A stretch of DNA of 64,000 bases from Liolophura sinensis. Lineage: Eukaryota; Mollusca; Polyplacophora; Chitonida; Chitonidae. The DNA lies in the NCBI RefSeq assembly GCF_032854445.1, contig NC_088307.1, forward strand, positions 6,822,001 to 6,886,000, in the 5' to 3' direction. The position numbers and the translations under genes were made by a program. The notes under the pieces are model-generated. The model searched no databases. It was not told the DNA's origin and worked only from the letters and a program-made list of their open reading frames with translations. Positions 1 to 11,516 of the stretch are shown piece after piece (positions within the stretch are counted from its first letter, which is position 1; the number at the start of each line of letters is the position of its first letter).

Positions 1-2640
1 TGTGCGAGTCCAGCACACTCTGGGTAACGTTTTCATATACTTATTAGCCATGTGCAGTTGCGGCCATCCATGAGTCACGCGATTTTTCTACTCTCTTCAT
101 TGTCTCGAAACAAATTCGTGTAGGCGTACATGGGAATATGCTGCGTACAATGTTTTCCTATAATAATTTGGTATTAATTTACTGAAAAGGCTGGTTAAAT
201 TTAACTTGTGGAGTCGCAAAGTTTCTTTTGGCCGTCAGTTTATATGTAACTAAATCCGGAAAGCAATCGCAATTTTCACTTCAAATTTCTGTACACATTT
301 TCTTTACACGTATATCTTCTCGTATGAGAGCATAAGTTATTGGTCGAAAATCAGTACAATATTAGATGTACTGCTTTGAAACTTTCAATGCGACATTACA
401 CCGTTTATCACTGAGGCTGTTGACGGGTCATTCGCAAACCCGCGAATAGATCGTCGAGCTTGATGATGCTGTGCTATGCCCAATGAGAAACAGCGATCCG
501 TTCTCAGAGTTAGTATATATTTTTCTAAAAAATAACGTAAAAACATGGCCCGTTAACAGTGAGTTTATATTTCCACATTTGAATCCACGATCTGCCATGC
601 ACAGACTGACTGCTCTACTAATAGCTAGGCCGTTGTCAGAAAGCGAACCCCTATGCCCGGGCACTTGTAGATCTTGTCAATCAACCGGGCCTGGTTAGCG
701 TGCAGTAAAGAAAACAAGATTTGCGCAAAACAATGGCACTCTCTGACCCAATCATAAATGCAGTGCAAACCAGATAATCAAGAGAACATATACATGATAC
801 ATATTCTTCGTAGCCATCAAAACATCGTATTACACTGCATTGTATTATGTACGTGTAAATGTGCCACGTGGTATATCTGCCTTTGGCCATTGGTCAACGG
901 CGTGCATGTCCTCTGCTTACTGACACAGATCAACGATTTTCACCATACATATATTACATGTATAGCCCTTTATATACAGTGATTGTCAGGTTTCTGTCAC
1001 GTGACCTGCAAAAATGGGAGAAATTGCGCTTTTGATTGCAATTTGCGACAAAAATATACATCGCAGGAAAAAATAAGACCGGGTTCGTGATTAGGACATC
1101 AAACTACTTCAGGTGGCATTCTTACAATATTTCTACGTTCATCCTAGACACGAATAAATGTATATGCATTCATTAGGGCATGCACTTGTTATGTGCCAAA
1201 ATGTAGTAAGTTTGTCAAATTTTAAAGCCCTCTATACCCTGTTTTTAGTAAGACAGCTCATGGATTTTCAGCATACATACTGTACATATATAGTCCCTTC
1301 CACTTAGCAATTTTGAACTTTACACCTGTATTAGTTTTCTGTCACGTGACCTAAAATATGAGAGAAAATTGCAATTTTCGATCTTTGAAGGCAATTTGCG
1401 ACATAAGTACATCTTGCGGGGGGGAAAATAAGACCAGATTCGTGATCAGAACGTCATGTCACATACAATTCACTCATTCAGCAAGTTTATTGTCAAATAT
1501 GGATGACGTCTATTTTTTTTTTCTTTTTTTTTTGCTCCTATTAGACAAACCTTGGGTCTTTTCAGAAGAGCATAAAACTAATAGGTTTGAACGGTCTGCG
1601 GTGGAGAAAGTGCAAAGTTTTCGAGAGTGAACGCTGAAAGCTGTGTGTACAGACCGCTTGGAAGCCGTATAACTTTTTTTTTAACTTTGTTTTAGGACAT
1701 AAAAATCATATTGATAATGTACGTCACATCACTTTTTATTCATTTCTGTGTTCAGGATTGAATAAAATTCTGATCAAGTTTACTTTATGTAATGTATGGC
1801 TCTTTGCGAAGAGAATGTACCGCGCTCAGGGAAAGTTGGTGAGACATCAGTAGTGACACAAATGGTCAGTGTATTCCATGAATAAAACCCTCATCATAAT
1901 TTAAACATTTGACTGTATTTAATTCACGGTGGAAACAACTAAAAGAAAAAAGGGAAGGTATTGTCACATACAGGTTTGAGGGTTTAACACCTCCGTTGCG
2001 GTGTTTGTTGTTTAACCGAACGCCGCTGAACCTTGTTTCGTGCCGAGTTAAATGTCGAGGATGCCCAGAATTCGAGGGATTTGACGAGCAAGCACCAACA
2101 TGAAAGTAGTGAAGTCTATTCAAATGTTTCTTTTTCAACGTCATGGAGTCTGGTTATAAAATATAAAAAATGTAAAAACAAAAGCGATAGTACAAAACAA
2201 CACTTTTGTCACTGAAAGAAATCCTGATAGTTCACCTTTATATAAATCAGGAAGCAAATCTAACAAGTAAACAAACTCATATTTGTTTATTTGTAGACAT
2301 AAACAGCATGAAATGATATTAGTCGAGGAGGTAAACGTACCGGCCGGTGTGTTGCGTGACACACTCGATATTGTTTGAATGGTCATCGTTATTTAATATG
2401 TATATCTACACACGGCCCGCAACTAACAGCGGGTAGAATTAATGGTTTTACCACTCATGTTTCCTGCATTTTTTTCTGGCTTTCATGTTTGGTTTTACTT
2501 ATTGATTTATTGAAATGACTGATTAATTGATTTATGACGACGATTTCAATTAAATGACGGAGGTCAGGTTTAGGGACGGAAGAAATCGGACAAAGTTCAG
2601 GCCAGGGCATTTCACCAGGCACTAGAAAAACTGCAAAACC
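1..2640. other. Left flank, no gene recognised
   Basis: AT-rich sequence with only short open frames and no family motif. It is not similar to any other part of the window that I could see, so it appears to lie outside the duplicated block. It holds one local direct duplication at 905-1,470, described separately. I see nothing else in it. Confidence 0.6.
905..1470. repeat. Diverged direct duplication carrying E-box palindromes
   Basis: Two related stretches about 345 bp apart share, in the same order, a TTTTCA(C/G)CATACATA motif, the palindrome GTCACGTGAC (996-1,005 and 1,341-1,350), a GAGA(G)AAATTGC block, CAATTTGCGACA and a GGATAAGACC-like end. The palindrome is a perfect CACGTG E-box of the USF/MITF/TFEB type. 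Regulatory use is only a possibility. Confidence 0.55.
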
Positions 2641-2689
2641 ATTATCAAACTATAATCGTACTGCAGAGAGCTTAGCTTGAATGAATGCT

Positions 2690-3052
2690 TGGAGTCTAAC
2701 GTCGTACTTAACAATATTTCAGTCATCTGACGACAAGGTGTCATCAGGTGTGTGTGCATATACTGTGTCTTCTTGTGGCAGGGCGAATCCATAGCGCCAA
2801 AGTCCTGCCGCCACTGAAGATTCATGCCGAAGACACCAGACATGACATGACACCCCACCCTATCGCATTATACTGACACCGGGCCAACCAGTCCTGTTTC
2901 TTGCTCTCACCTATCAGCGGTGGGTGAGAGCCAACTAAGGCAGCAACAAGTAACATTTTTCAAGTCTTTGGTATGACTCTACCCAGGATTGATCCCGGGT
3001 CTTCCGACTTTGACACTCTAACTATTAGGACACCGAAGTGGTCGAGTTTAGT
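2690..3052 (-). repeat. tRNA-derived SINE, family C
   Basis: On the minus strand it begins with a tRNA-like head (CTTCGGTG...TAATAGTTAGAG, then GACCCGGGATCAATCCTGGG as a box-B-like region) and ends with the tail that includes CAGATGACTGAAATATTG and a TACGACGTTAGA-like end. The same insertion is present at 18,421 and 40,201, so it predates the duplication and inversion. Confidence 0.75.
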
Positions 3053-3103
3053 TTCCATGATCATTATGACTAAACGCCACACAGACTTAATAGTTTGAAG
3101 AGA

Positions 3104-3362
3104 TTTTTTTTGATTGTTGTTTTACGCCGTACTCAAGAATATTTCACTTATACGACGGCGGCCAGCATTATGGTGGGTGGAAACCGGGCAGAACCCGGGG
3201 GAAACCCACGACCATCCGCAGGTTGCTGACAGACCTTCCCACGTACGGCCGGAGAGGAAGCCAGCATAGGCTGGTCTTGAACTCACAGCGACCGCATTGG
3301 TGAGAGGCTTCTGGGTCACTACGCTGCGCTAGCGCGCTAACCGACTGAGCCACGGAGGCCCC
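3104..3362 (-). repeat. tRNA-derived SINE, family A, with target duplication
   Basis: Minus-strand order: head GGCTCAGTCGGTTAGCGCGC (box A) and GTGAGTTCAAGACC (box B), body with GGAAGGTCTG and GTGGGTTTCCCCC, tail GAAATATTCTTGAGTACGGC. It is flanked by the 12-bp direct repeat AGTTTGAAGAGA (3,092-3,103 and 3,363-3,374). The matching places in units 1 and 2 (near 18,150 and 39,870) are empty, so it inserted after the duplication. Confidence 0.85.
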
Positions 3363-3842
3363 AGTTTGAAGAGACGCTCTGGCAATTATAGCAGGACCAT
3401 GAATGTGGGTCTAGCATCAACTGACACTTAAACAGAGCTGCCTCCTTGTTAACACAAGTGATCGACAACAAAAAGCGACAAAAGTTACAGAACTTTTGTC
3501 TGAATGAAAGTGTCACTTCTTATGCCGTCATTTAAATTTCAAAAGCAACACTAACCTCCTCTACGACGAAATAGCCATATGTAAATTGTGACTTGCACAT
3601 TTGCATTTTTTTTTTAAGGAGATGGCATATCCTCTACCACCCCTACCCATTATCATGCAATCACGGCACACACATCTGCACAATCAGATCTGACATCTGC
3701 CCTATGGTAACTGAAAACTGTTGATTAAGATCGAGAGGTTTCTTGATATATTACATTCATTTTCCAAAGAGCTGTGTCAAACATGTGATTATTACTCTCA
3801 AGCATCCATTAATATGTAACCATGAAGTGAAAGCAAACTTAC

Positions 3843-3862
3843 CATAGTTTAACAGTCTTCAT
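3843..3862 (-). other. Orphan first coding exon of the lectin gene (distal-type)
   Basis: On the minus strand this is the same 20-nt ATG exon as 17,695-17,714 (MKTVKL plus two bases), followed by an intact GTAAGTTT donor. No lectin coding exon follows on this strand before the window edge: homology ends at the SINE near 2,690. It is therefore either a dead promoter fragment or the start of a transcript that splices to something else. Confidence 0.75.
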
Positions 3863-3986
3863 TGTACAGCAGCGGACGAGAGACTGGATTACTGATTAGT
3901 CGTCGGATGAGACAGCTCTGCATTCGTGGTAACGTGTAGCGCAAGTGAGCATTGTTTTCGAAATACTAATAATTAACTTAACTTAC

Positions 3987-4006
3987 CATGGTTCAATGGT
4001 CTTCAT
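3987..4006 (-). other. Orphan alternative first exon (second type)
   Basis: Minus-strand ATG exon of 20 nt encoding MKTIEP plus two bases, followed by donor GTAAGTTAAG. It matches the alternative exon at 17,547-17,566 with small changes (Lys5 to Glu, Leu6 to Pro). It lies 125 bp upstream of the other orphan exon on the same strand, so the two-exon arrangement of unit 1 is preserved in inverted form. Confidence 0.7.
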
Positions 4007-4344
4007 CGCAGCAGGAATCTGAGATTGGGTTAGTTTAACAAATGTGACAGGCCTGCGCAAAAAATAAAAGGGAAATTACCACAATCTAAAAAATAGATAA
4101 AATAGATAAAATCATTATCTAAAAATACCTCAACAAAGATCACGAAATCAACCATGGGCTCTCTTTTTCACTGAAATCATTGTTTCGTTTTTGAAATTAG
4201 TAAATGAATTTGATCTGGGGTGTATGAAAATGTTCAGAAAGCAAAGGCAAACAGTTCCCCTGAAATGCCCTTATCAAACGTTGAGTCAAAATGAGTCTTT
4301 CGTTTTGCGGAGTCATACTGCTCGTGTATTACGCAGAAGCAAAC

Positions 4345-4545
4345 ATACACTCAAAACATTAATCTGTTAATTTTAACAGAAAGTCTGTTATCTGAGTGAT
4401 GCTAGAATGTATTCTGTTATTATAACACAATATTCTGTCATATTCAACAGAATATCCTATTAGTCTAATAGAATCTGTTATATTTAACACAACAATCTGC
4501 TACGATAACAGTGTATTTCGCGTAAACAGTGACTGTGAGGTTTAC
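4345..4545 (-). mobile_element. Foldback MITE-like element, inverted copy
   Basis: Imperfect palindrome rich in CTGTTA/TAACAG. The arm near 4,370 (CTGTTAATTTTAACAGAAA, then TGATGCTAGAATGT) is the complement of the right arm of the copies at 17,045 and 38,690. No coding capacity. Flanking sequence is shared with those copies, so it was carried along by the duplication. Confidence 0.6.
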
Positions 4546-4594
4546 AGGCAGAAAAAACAGAGAGCCCGGAAGTGACCAAGTGTTTACGATATGC

Positions 4595-4680
4595 AAAATC
4601 CGTACTCAACAATGTTTCCCTTATATACGACGACGGTCAGCACTATGGTGGGAGGAAGTCAGACAAAGACTTCTCCACAG
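4595..4680 (-). repeat. Family A SINE remnant
   Basis: Contains the diverged tail and middle of family A (CCGTACTCAACAATGTTTCC, TATACGACGACGGTCAGCAC, TGGTGGGAGGAAG). The head is missing. The complementary remnant is at 16,875-16,955 in unit 1, so it is old. Confidence 0.6.
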
Positions 4681-6894
4681 ACGGAGGAATTAATGATGTC
4701 ACGATTTGCATGCTTTCTTTTAGACCATGCCGGAGATTGTTGACAAAGAAAATCCATATTCGCTATTCAAGTCAAGTTTCCTGCATTTATACCTCGCTAT
4801 AAGAATAGCTAAGTGAACATCAGACTCGCCTGTACTATTTACAGTATTAAAGAGATTCTAAAGTTTGAAAAGGCTTTAAAAGTTTTAGTAACTTCTTTAA
4901 CAAATTTGAACAATAACAGGTAGACAGACGAGGCTGACATTTTGTGAAAGGTAATCATTTGGGCTGTTATTTCTAAGATAATAGTAAAACTTTGAAACAA
5001 AACTTTGATTTTTTTGCTAAGAATCTGTCGAATAGTGTTTGCCACGTTGTGGAGTCACTTCACACGACAGAAACAGCGGGTCATAGTGGGCTGGCCATGG
5101 TACTATCTTTTTAATCGTTCTAGATCAAAGACTGTATTATGGAGAGAAAAACCCAGAGCACTTATATGAATTAATATTAGCAAATTACACGACTTCCAGC
5201 ACCATAGCTATAGCCGAACTAGGTAACAAAAATGCATCGATGTAAATTGTAATCTATTAGACGTCACTGGTCTAGTTTTACTCAGCGTGCTGTATGGTCA
5301 GCACAGTCAACAAGCAATAACATTAAAACAATGCAAAGAGACCAGGCCTCGGGGATGTGTAATCCACGAGCAGAATCCAGGTCTAAGCAGGAATACAATA
5401 TGAAAGGCTACAGAACAGACAGTAAAACCAAAACAGTGACGACAGTGTGATCATACGGATATACGGTTATAGTGCCGTCTCAAGAAGCCGCCATGTCGGA
5501 GACAAGAGGCATAGCACCCTGTAAACCCAGTATGTACAGTGACACTGGAATATACAGGACGAGTGCTTGTATGAGGGAAATATTTATACAAATAATGTGT
5601 ACAGACACCTAATGATAATCTAATGATAATTACCGTGTAACAAACAGGTGGCTTGTGTGTGTTTACCCTACGAAATAAGTGACTTGGGAATTTGTGTCCT
5701 TATCGTCAAACACCGAGTGGGAAACAAGTGTCATCGGGAGTGTGTCCTTACCTCAAAGATCATGTACGACACAAGTCACTAAAACAGGATTTGAGCCCTT
5801 GCCGTCTATCGCCGTGTACGAAACACGTGACTAAAACAGGATTTGTGTCCTTGCCGTCAAATACCGTGTAGGAAGTAAAGGTGACTGTAGCACGACGCTG
5901 TGTTGTCTGACTGCTCAATGGAATTTGACAGAAAACCCAGTTTATAAGAGCCTTCTTAATTGAAAGTGTTTCATTATCATTTGTTAGACTCGTTTGTATT
6001 TTTTCCGATTTAAATACAGACAAATTAATCAGAACTAAACCATGATCGAGGTAGTGCTTTGTGCGAAAAATAGCTACGGACCATTTCCTTACTTAAAAGG
6101 TCCTGAGAAACATAACCTGTAGTCGAAAAATCCCATTTCATTATTCTGCGTTCAGTATATTCACATAACAAATTAATTCCAAAACATAACAGAAACATAG
6201 CAAACTAACCAAAAAACAACACAAAGAATACAAGCCAGCGGTAAATCTACACCCATTTTTCTTTCACATTGTAATTTCTCCGAGTTCTGTCATTACGGAT
6301 CTATGTAAAAATAGTATATGGTCTCTCTCTCTCTGGGAATAAATGATAACAAAACTAATGTTAACATACAGACAAAGAAAAACAAGGTTAAAACTTCACC
6401 TGACAATGTAACGGTAATTTCTTTTGCCTTTTTTTAAGGATACGCCCCTAGTACTTTTTTAAGCTTTAAACAACAAGCTTAGCTAAAGGCCAAACCAAGT
6501 GCACATTCCGTCTCTGGTTTGGTGCATTTATTTTGAAGCAGTACTAAGCAACTTTTCATACTGGTACGCATGCACTACCATGCTCATTATGGTACACTCG
6601 CAACGCCGCAGACACTTAACAGCAGGGTTTGAGAGACATCCCGTGCATTTACAGCTCTCGGTTAAGGCAATAAGAACAACAACATGGAGCAGAGATTTTG
6701 AACTCGCGATGTATATTTATTTACAAGAGAATTATCATACTCGTTGTAAAATGTAACAAACTGAAGAGTGAAACCAAGGCGAGATATATACGACACGTAT
6801 ATAGTGGTGATGTGCTTAAGTAAAAACCAAAAAAAAGTAATGATAGAATTGTCAGTTAAATCTTTGCTTAGAATAGTAAAATGTAATGTAATGT

Positions 6895-7136
6895 TTGGGG
6901 GTTTACGTTGTACTTTTTCAGTCATATGACGACAAGGAATCATTATGTGTGTGACAGGGAAAGTCCATGCCGCCAAAGTGCTGCCACCACTGAAGTATCA
7001 TGCCGAAGACACCAGGCATGTATGACTCCACATACATTCACATTATACTGCCACAGGGCTAACCAGTCCTGTTTCTTTTATCTAACCTCGGAAGGCCTGC
7101 AGCAACCTGCAGATGGTCGTGGGTTTCCTCCCTCGT
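6895..7136 (-). repeat. Family C SINE fragment joined to a family A scrap at the unit 1 boundary
   Basis: 6,895-7,085 is the tail half of a family C SINE (CAGTCATATGACGACAAGG, GCCGCCAAAGTGCTGCC, AACCAGTCCTGTTTC) on the minus strand, the inverted counterpart of 13,590-13,775. At about 7,088-7,133 it changes to a plus-strand family A scrap (GGAAGGCCTGCAGCAACCTG, GTGGGTTTCCTCC). Segment P begins at 7,137, so the breakpoint between the inverted block and unit 1 lies inside SINE sequence. Confidence 0.6.
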
Positions 7137-7689
7137 GGAATCGTGCTCAAGTGTTTATTAAAGCTCGATACCTCATCTGAACATGTAAGATTTTTCCTTC
7201 CTACGTGAAATATAGAATTAGATATAAAATATATTCAAGCTATTTGTTACATTACGTCGTGTTTGATTTAGTGTACATTTTAGGAAGTTTTTTCCGATTT
7301 TTTGTAACACTAATTGTCGTTATACAAATCCTGTTAATCGAAAATGTGAAGGGTTTCACATCCGTGTCAGTGACTGACACACGTTGTACTTGCAGTTTTC
7401 TTGATATAAGCTAATTTAACTCCCAGAGAACGCCTATGTCAGCTTCATGACAATCATTCCCACTGGGCATTTTGTAATAACTTTATAAATCACATCCACA
7501 TCCACATCGACAGTTCTCTTGTGCGATGTAGAGTTCGTTTCTGATCGAAATCATTATTCCCTGAGTTCTAAAAACGTTTCTTTAATACACGTATTTCAGC
7601 ATACTACGCAAAAACTCGTTCACACCGCATATGGTTGAGTCGAACAAAATAGGCCACGCCCACATGCTCGACCCACTGCCTGCATTACA

Positions 7690-7790
7690 CAGTGCACGTT
7701 CCTCCCACCATAATTCTGGCCGCCTTCGCATGATTAAATATTCTTGAGTACGGCGTAAAACACCAATCAAATAAATCAAAACATATTCAG
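7690..7790 (+). repeat. 5'-truncated family A SINE
   Basis: Only the 3' part remains: TCCTCCCACCATAATTCTGG, then AAATATTCTTGAGTACGGC and GTAAAACACCAATCAAATAA. The same remnant is in the other P copies (28,440 and 56,210), so it predates the duplication. Confidence 0.75.
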
Positions 7791-8359
7791 AATAAATATC
7801 AGACTCGTATCTTGACTATTTTCAAATGATTAACTTTGAAAAAGTTTTATGCGACTCACATCATAAATATTAGGAACTTCTATTACCGATTTTGAACGGT
7901 GAGGCATTCGTAGAAGGGGCTGATATTTTGTAAAAGGTAATTATGTGGGAGTATTTCAAGATAATGGCAAAAATCCAAACAAAATTGCGCCAACTGATTT
8001 TTTTGCCAGAAATCTCAGGTCTAGTCTCTTTAAAAGTCATCCGTATGATTTAACTCGGAATTAAACTCTGGTCTCTGGCATTCATTATCTGGCGTACTCT
8101 GTATCATCATATATTACTTATCGTATTATGAATATTGTTAACGGTTATAGTAAACCGCCGATCTTTGACGAGTTCCTGGTAGCCTCTTTCACTTGTGACA
8201 TATGTAACGGTAATGGAAGACAACTCGCCCCCAGTTAACTTCCTACAAGACAATGCAAGATAGTACCGTTGACCGCATCAAGTGCCATCCTTAAAGGAGA
8301 ACTCCAGGTCAGAATGGTGCTATAACGTGCTGAAACTTCTGACAAACAATTTACTTATT

Positions 8360-8572
8360 TCGTGTTTTACACGGTACTCAAGAATATCTGACTTATACGA
8401 CGGCGGCCAGCATTATGATAGGGGAAACACATGTCCATCCGCAGCTCCCTGACAGATCTTCCCACGAACGTTCGGGGAGGAAGCCAACATGAGCTGGACT
8501 TAAACTCACAGAGACCGCATTAGTGAGAGGTTCCTGGGTCCTAACCCCCTTGGCCACAGGGAGGGGGGGCTC
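8360..8572 (-). repeat. Family A SINE
   Basis: Tail CGGTACTCAAGAATATCTGA, middle TATACGACGGCGGCCAGCAT, then TGAGCTGGACTTAAACTCAC and an eroded head ending GGCCACAGGGAG. Shared with 29,105-29,312 and 56,880-57,085. Confidence 0.75.
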
Positions 8573-9084
8573 TCTTACAAACAAAAATGATTCCTTTCAG
8601 ACCATATTTAAGTACAGATCACCTGTATATCAGATGAAACAATACTGAAATCTACTTTACTCACCGCCATTACAGACAAAATAATGACGTCATTCGGTTA
8701 CTACACGAATCTTTTAGGGTCCAGAATAATGTACAATATTTTTTTGTGTTTATCACGCGTGTTTGAACTCTGTGCTTGGCACTCGAGAATTTAGTCCAGC
8801 ACTTAAACTGATATACATGTAGAACCGTTTCTGATTCCAGGTTATGCCGAATTTAACTCAGGCAACCTTCAGTTTCAGCTACTCAACGTTGATTATGAAT
8901 CCCTTTAAGGCTAGCCGTTGTGACTGCATGACGTCAATAATTTTGATCAACTCTATTTTGTACTTAAAGGTATACAGAATCGTTGCTGATTGGCTGACAC
9001 TGAAGATAGGGTATCCTGGGATAAATTTTGCAGCCTTGGTCACGCTTGAATAAATGTACCATATCAATAATTCAGCTCAAACAA

Positions 9085-9190
9085 GGGATAGTCTGGACTT
9101 GCTTATCTCTCACACCAGCCAATCACAATCGACAACGTAAAGTCTGGACTTGCCTATCTCTCACACCAGCCAATAAGAATTCACTCTGCT
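9085..9190 (+). repeat. 51-bp minisatellite, two copies
   Basis: Two units of the TCTGGACTTGCCTATCTCTC / CACACCAGCCAAT repeat. Unit 3 holds about 12-13 copies at the homologous place (57,715-58,365). Both copies here keep a CCAAT core but not the full CCAATCAG. Confidence 0.8.
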
Positions 9191-9278
9191 TCCTTTAAAA
9201 AAATTTTTAAAAAAATGTCGAGGGTTTTGCTGTTTACCTGAGTGTGACGGTTTTCAATAATGCTTTTCTATCTTGCAG

Positions 9279-9340
9279 CCTGAGACGCTCCCTCAGGCTA
9301 ACTGAAAGCCACGGGTTCAGGAGAAATAACGGACATCAAG
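9279..9340 (+). other. Exon-like cassette with conserved splice sites
   Basis: A 62-nt block preceded by a good acceptor (TTTTCTATCTTGCAG) and followed by a good donor (GTAAGATATT). The counterpart at 58,461-58,521 keeps both splice sites although the block differs in length by 1 nt, so it is unlikely to be read as protein in a fixed frame. It could be a 5' UTR or non-coding exon. No partner exon is identified. Confidence 0.35.
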
Positions 9341-9683
9341 GTAAGATATTAGCATCAAGTGAGCTCAGCTAGAACAGGTAGAATATAACCCTGAGGTAAA
9401 TTAACAAGACGCCGGGTTTCACTGTTTACCTGTGACATTTTGCCGATTAATACACAGTGTTCGGCACTCTGGTTTTACTCTGTAATCTTTAAGTCTTTTA
9501 TCACGTGTATACATGTGAGCTTCCTGAGTATATAGGACACATTCTGAGTAAACTCATCTGGGTATTTCCCGGTGGTGGTTGGTAGTAGTTTGTTTAATGG
9601 CGTTTCCATTCTAATGAATAATGCACGCCACGATCATTGTTGAAGCCAAGTAGTGTTCACATTAATGCATTATAACATAGAGA

Positions 9684-9891
9684 GGTGGGGGGCTCCTTGG
9701 CTCAGTTGGTTAGCGCGCTAGCGCAGCGAAGCTACCCTCCGGCCGTAAGTGGGAAGGTATGACAGCAACCTGCGGATGTTCCCTAGGGCTGTGCCCGGTT
9801 TCCTCCCACCATAATGCTGGCCGCCGTCGTATAAGTGAAATATTCTTAAGTACGGCGTGAAACACCAATCAAATAAATGAATAAATAAAAA
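9684..9891 (+). repeat. Family A SINE with target duplication
   Basis: Head GGCTCAGTTGGTTAGCGCGC (box A), body with CAGCAACCTGCGGATG, tail GAAATATTCTTAAGTACGGC and an (AAAT)n end. It is flanked by a 10-bp direct repeat AACATAGAGA (9,674-9,683 and 9,892-9,901). The box-B part of the head is deleted. Confidence 0.85.
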
Positions 9892-9942
9892 AACATAGAG
9901 ATTAGAATGAACTATACTCTAAATTTTCTCCTAGCAGATGGA

Positions 9943-10288
9943 GTGAGTGAGTGAGTGCTTGAGGTTTAAAGTTGTGTTCAACAATTTTGCAGTCATATAA
10001 CGACGAAGGAACCCTTAGGGTGTATGTAATGTACCTCCTTGTTGCAGGACGGGTTTCCATCGCTCTTTTATCTAGTCATGCTTCACTGAGACGACTTACC
10101 AAAGGAAAGTAAGTCGCACCGCCCGAGCCATTCGGGTCAACCAGTCGTTCCACTATCTCCTTCATGCTGAACGCGAGGAAGTTACAACTTCCTTTTTTAA
10201 AGTCTTAGGTGTGACTCGATCCAGGATTTATCCTGGATCTACCTCTCCCGAAGCGGACACTCTACCAACTGTGCTATCCCGGCCGGTT
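9943..10288 (-). repeat. tRNA-derived SINE, family B, with target duplication
   Basis: Minus-strand head GGGATAGCACAGTTGGTAGA (box A) and a GGATAAATCCTGGATCGAG box-B region, then a body with GGGCGGTGCGACTTAC, and a tail CGTCGTTATATGACTG...CACTCACTCACTC. Flanks carry CCTAGC(A/C)GATGGA-like copies (9,930-9,942 and 10,289-10,301; one mismatch), the expected target duplication. Confidence 0.8.
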
Positions 10289-10375
10289 CCTAGCACATGG
10301 AAGCAGGAACCTTACTGTAGCTTCGAACACTCAACTCTTGACAGGCCTTAAAACATTGTCTGGGCGGGGAAATTT

Positions 10376-10740
10376 TTAATGCCAGCACAGAGTAGTTCCG
10401 CATAATAGCGATGTCCCTGGATATTGTGGGCATCGGAACAACATATGCCCAATTGTTTCCTCAACCTGGCAATGTTCACAAACACGCGTATCATGTAAAT
10501 GAAATTTGTTTAAATAAGAATTCGTTTGAATATGCTCGGTCCTCAATCTGTTGCATAGGATTTCTGTTCGCCGGGAAGAAAGACTAGTCTTCCTGCCAAA
10601 TTGAAATAAATTTCCGCTTAAATATATGCATTGCTTCTGAAACAGACACATGTTGAGCAATATGTAAATGAGACAGCGCTTGTTTCGCTAGCTTGTCCGC
10701 CCATTCAAGAGAAGAAAAGGAAAAGGGAAGCGAGATTAAA
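10376..10740 (-). pseudogene. LINE retrotransposon fragment, RNase H end and C-terminal tail
   Basis: The minus strand first reads WADKLAKQALSHLH, as in the end of a retroelement RNase H domain, then after a frame shift near 10,590-10,620 continues RRTEILCNRLRTEHIQT and then CEHC...HMLFRCPQY (10,376-10,600). A CxxC...HxxxxC knuckle after an RLRTxH motif is typical of the C-terminus of I/Jockey-like LINE open reading frames. Too short and shifted to be active. The exact clade cannot be set from this piece. Confidence 0.65.
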
Positions 10741-11324
10741 CAAAGGCGTTATACAGTCAGAAACATATTTGCACAATTGAATTTTTATATACATCCGTAC
10801 ATATAATCTGATTCTCGGTGGAAGGGCTGGGTAGCTGTCTGTGTGGCCCCTGTCAGAGCTGGGTCAAAACACGTCCGTACCCTACGGCCTCTCAAAGCGG
10901 TCTCCTATTTATTCAAATTGTATATGACACCGTAGGAAAGATTTTATGCATTTCTCACGTCGACCACGTCGCCTCTTAGGCACAGAATCTACAAATAAAC
11001 ATTCATTTCTTACATGGACCTCTGCTGAGGACTCTGATAAACTCTGAGTTTAACTCTGATTCTAATACACAATACATTAAGTCAGGAATTTGGTAGTTTA
11101 CAGTAATTAACATGTACACACCATATCAATGATGGAATATCCCCCTCATGTTGCTGTGCTCTACATGTGTGCAAATCCTGAGCTGAATAAATGCTACACT
11201 TTTTTAGATGCCACCCGTAACATTTTGTTTAACAATGACTCTAATACACAATACACTAAAGCAGGATATTCAGTAATTTACGGTATTTAATATGTACATA
11301 CGCAATCAACGATAAAATATCCAA

Positions 11325-11516
11325 GGGTGCGGCTTACTTTCCTTTGGTAAGTCGTCTCATTGAAGCATGACTAGATAAAAGAGCGATGGAAATCCGTCCT
11401 GCAACAAAGAGGTACATTACATACACCATTAGGATTCCTTCGTCGTCATATGACTGAAAAATTGTTGAACACGACGTTAAACCCCAAGCACTCACTCACT
11501 CACTTAAACATTAACA
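11325..11516 (+). repeat. 5'-truncated family B SINE
   Basis: Begins in the body (GCGGCTTACTTTCCTTTGG) and runs through TCATATGACTGAAAAATTG to GTTAAACCCCAAGCACTCAC and (TCAC)n. Not seen at the matching points of units 2 and 3, so it is an insertion specific to unit 1. Confidence 0.7.

Larger units (their letters stand above)
2690..7090 (-). repeat. Inverted copy of the lectin-gene upstream region
   Basis: Read on the minus strand, this block is collinear with about 13.59-15.70 kb then 16.84-18.79 kb of unit 1, and with about 33.9-36.25 kb then 38.3-40.56 kb of unit 2. Examples: the cgctgtatggtcagcac stretch near 5,290 matches the complement near 36,150; the AAACCTCTCGATCTTAATCA stretch near 17,816 is the complement of about 3,725-3,745. 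Homology stops at the outer edge of a SINE near 2,690, so the lectin coding exon is not included. Confidence 0.8.
7137..9570 (+). repeat. Segment P, copy 1 (no protein gene)
   Basis: Collinear with 27,839-29,850 and 55,624-58,750, starting at GTGGAATCGT and followed by AAGTGTTTATTAAAGCTCGAT in all three. It contains SINE pieces, two 51-bp repeat units and one exon-like cassette. The many short open frames are not conserved between copies. Confidence 0.8.

Noticed and set aside
3290-3362. tRNA genes suggested by A-box and B-box sequences
   Set aside because: All such sequences continue into SINE bodies, lack a complete cloverleaf, and occur many times with decay.
6662-6976. Assorted open frames of 60-105 codons in segments P, R and the left flank
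   Set aside because: Not conserved in the duplicate copies, no family motifs, many built on SINE or low-complexity sequence.
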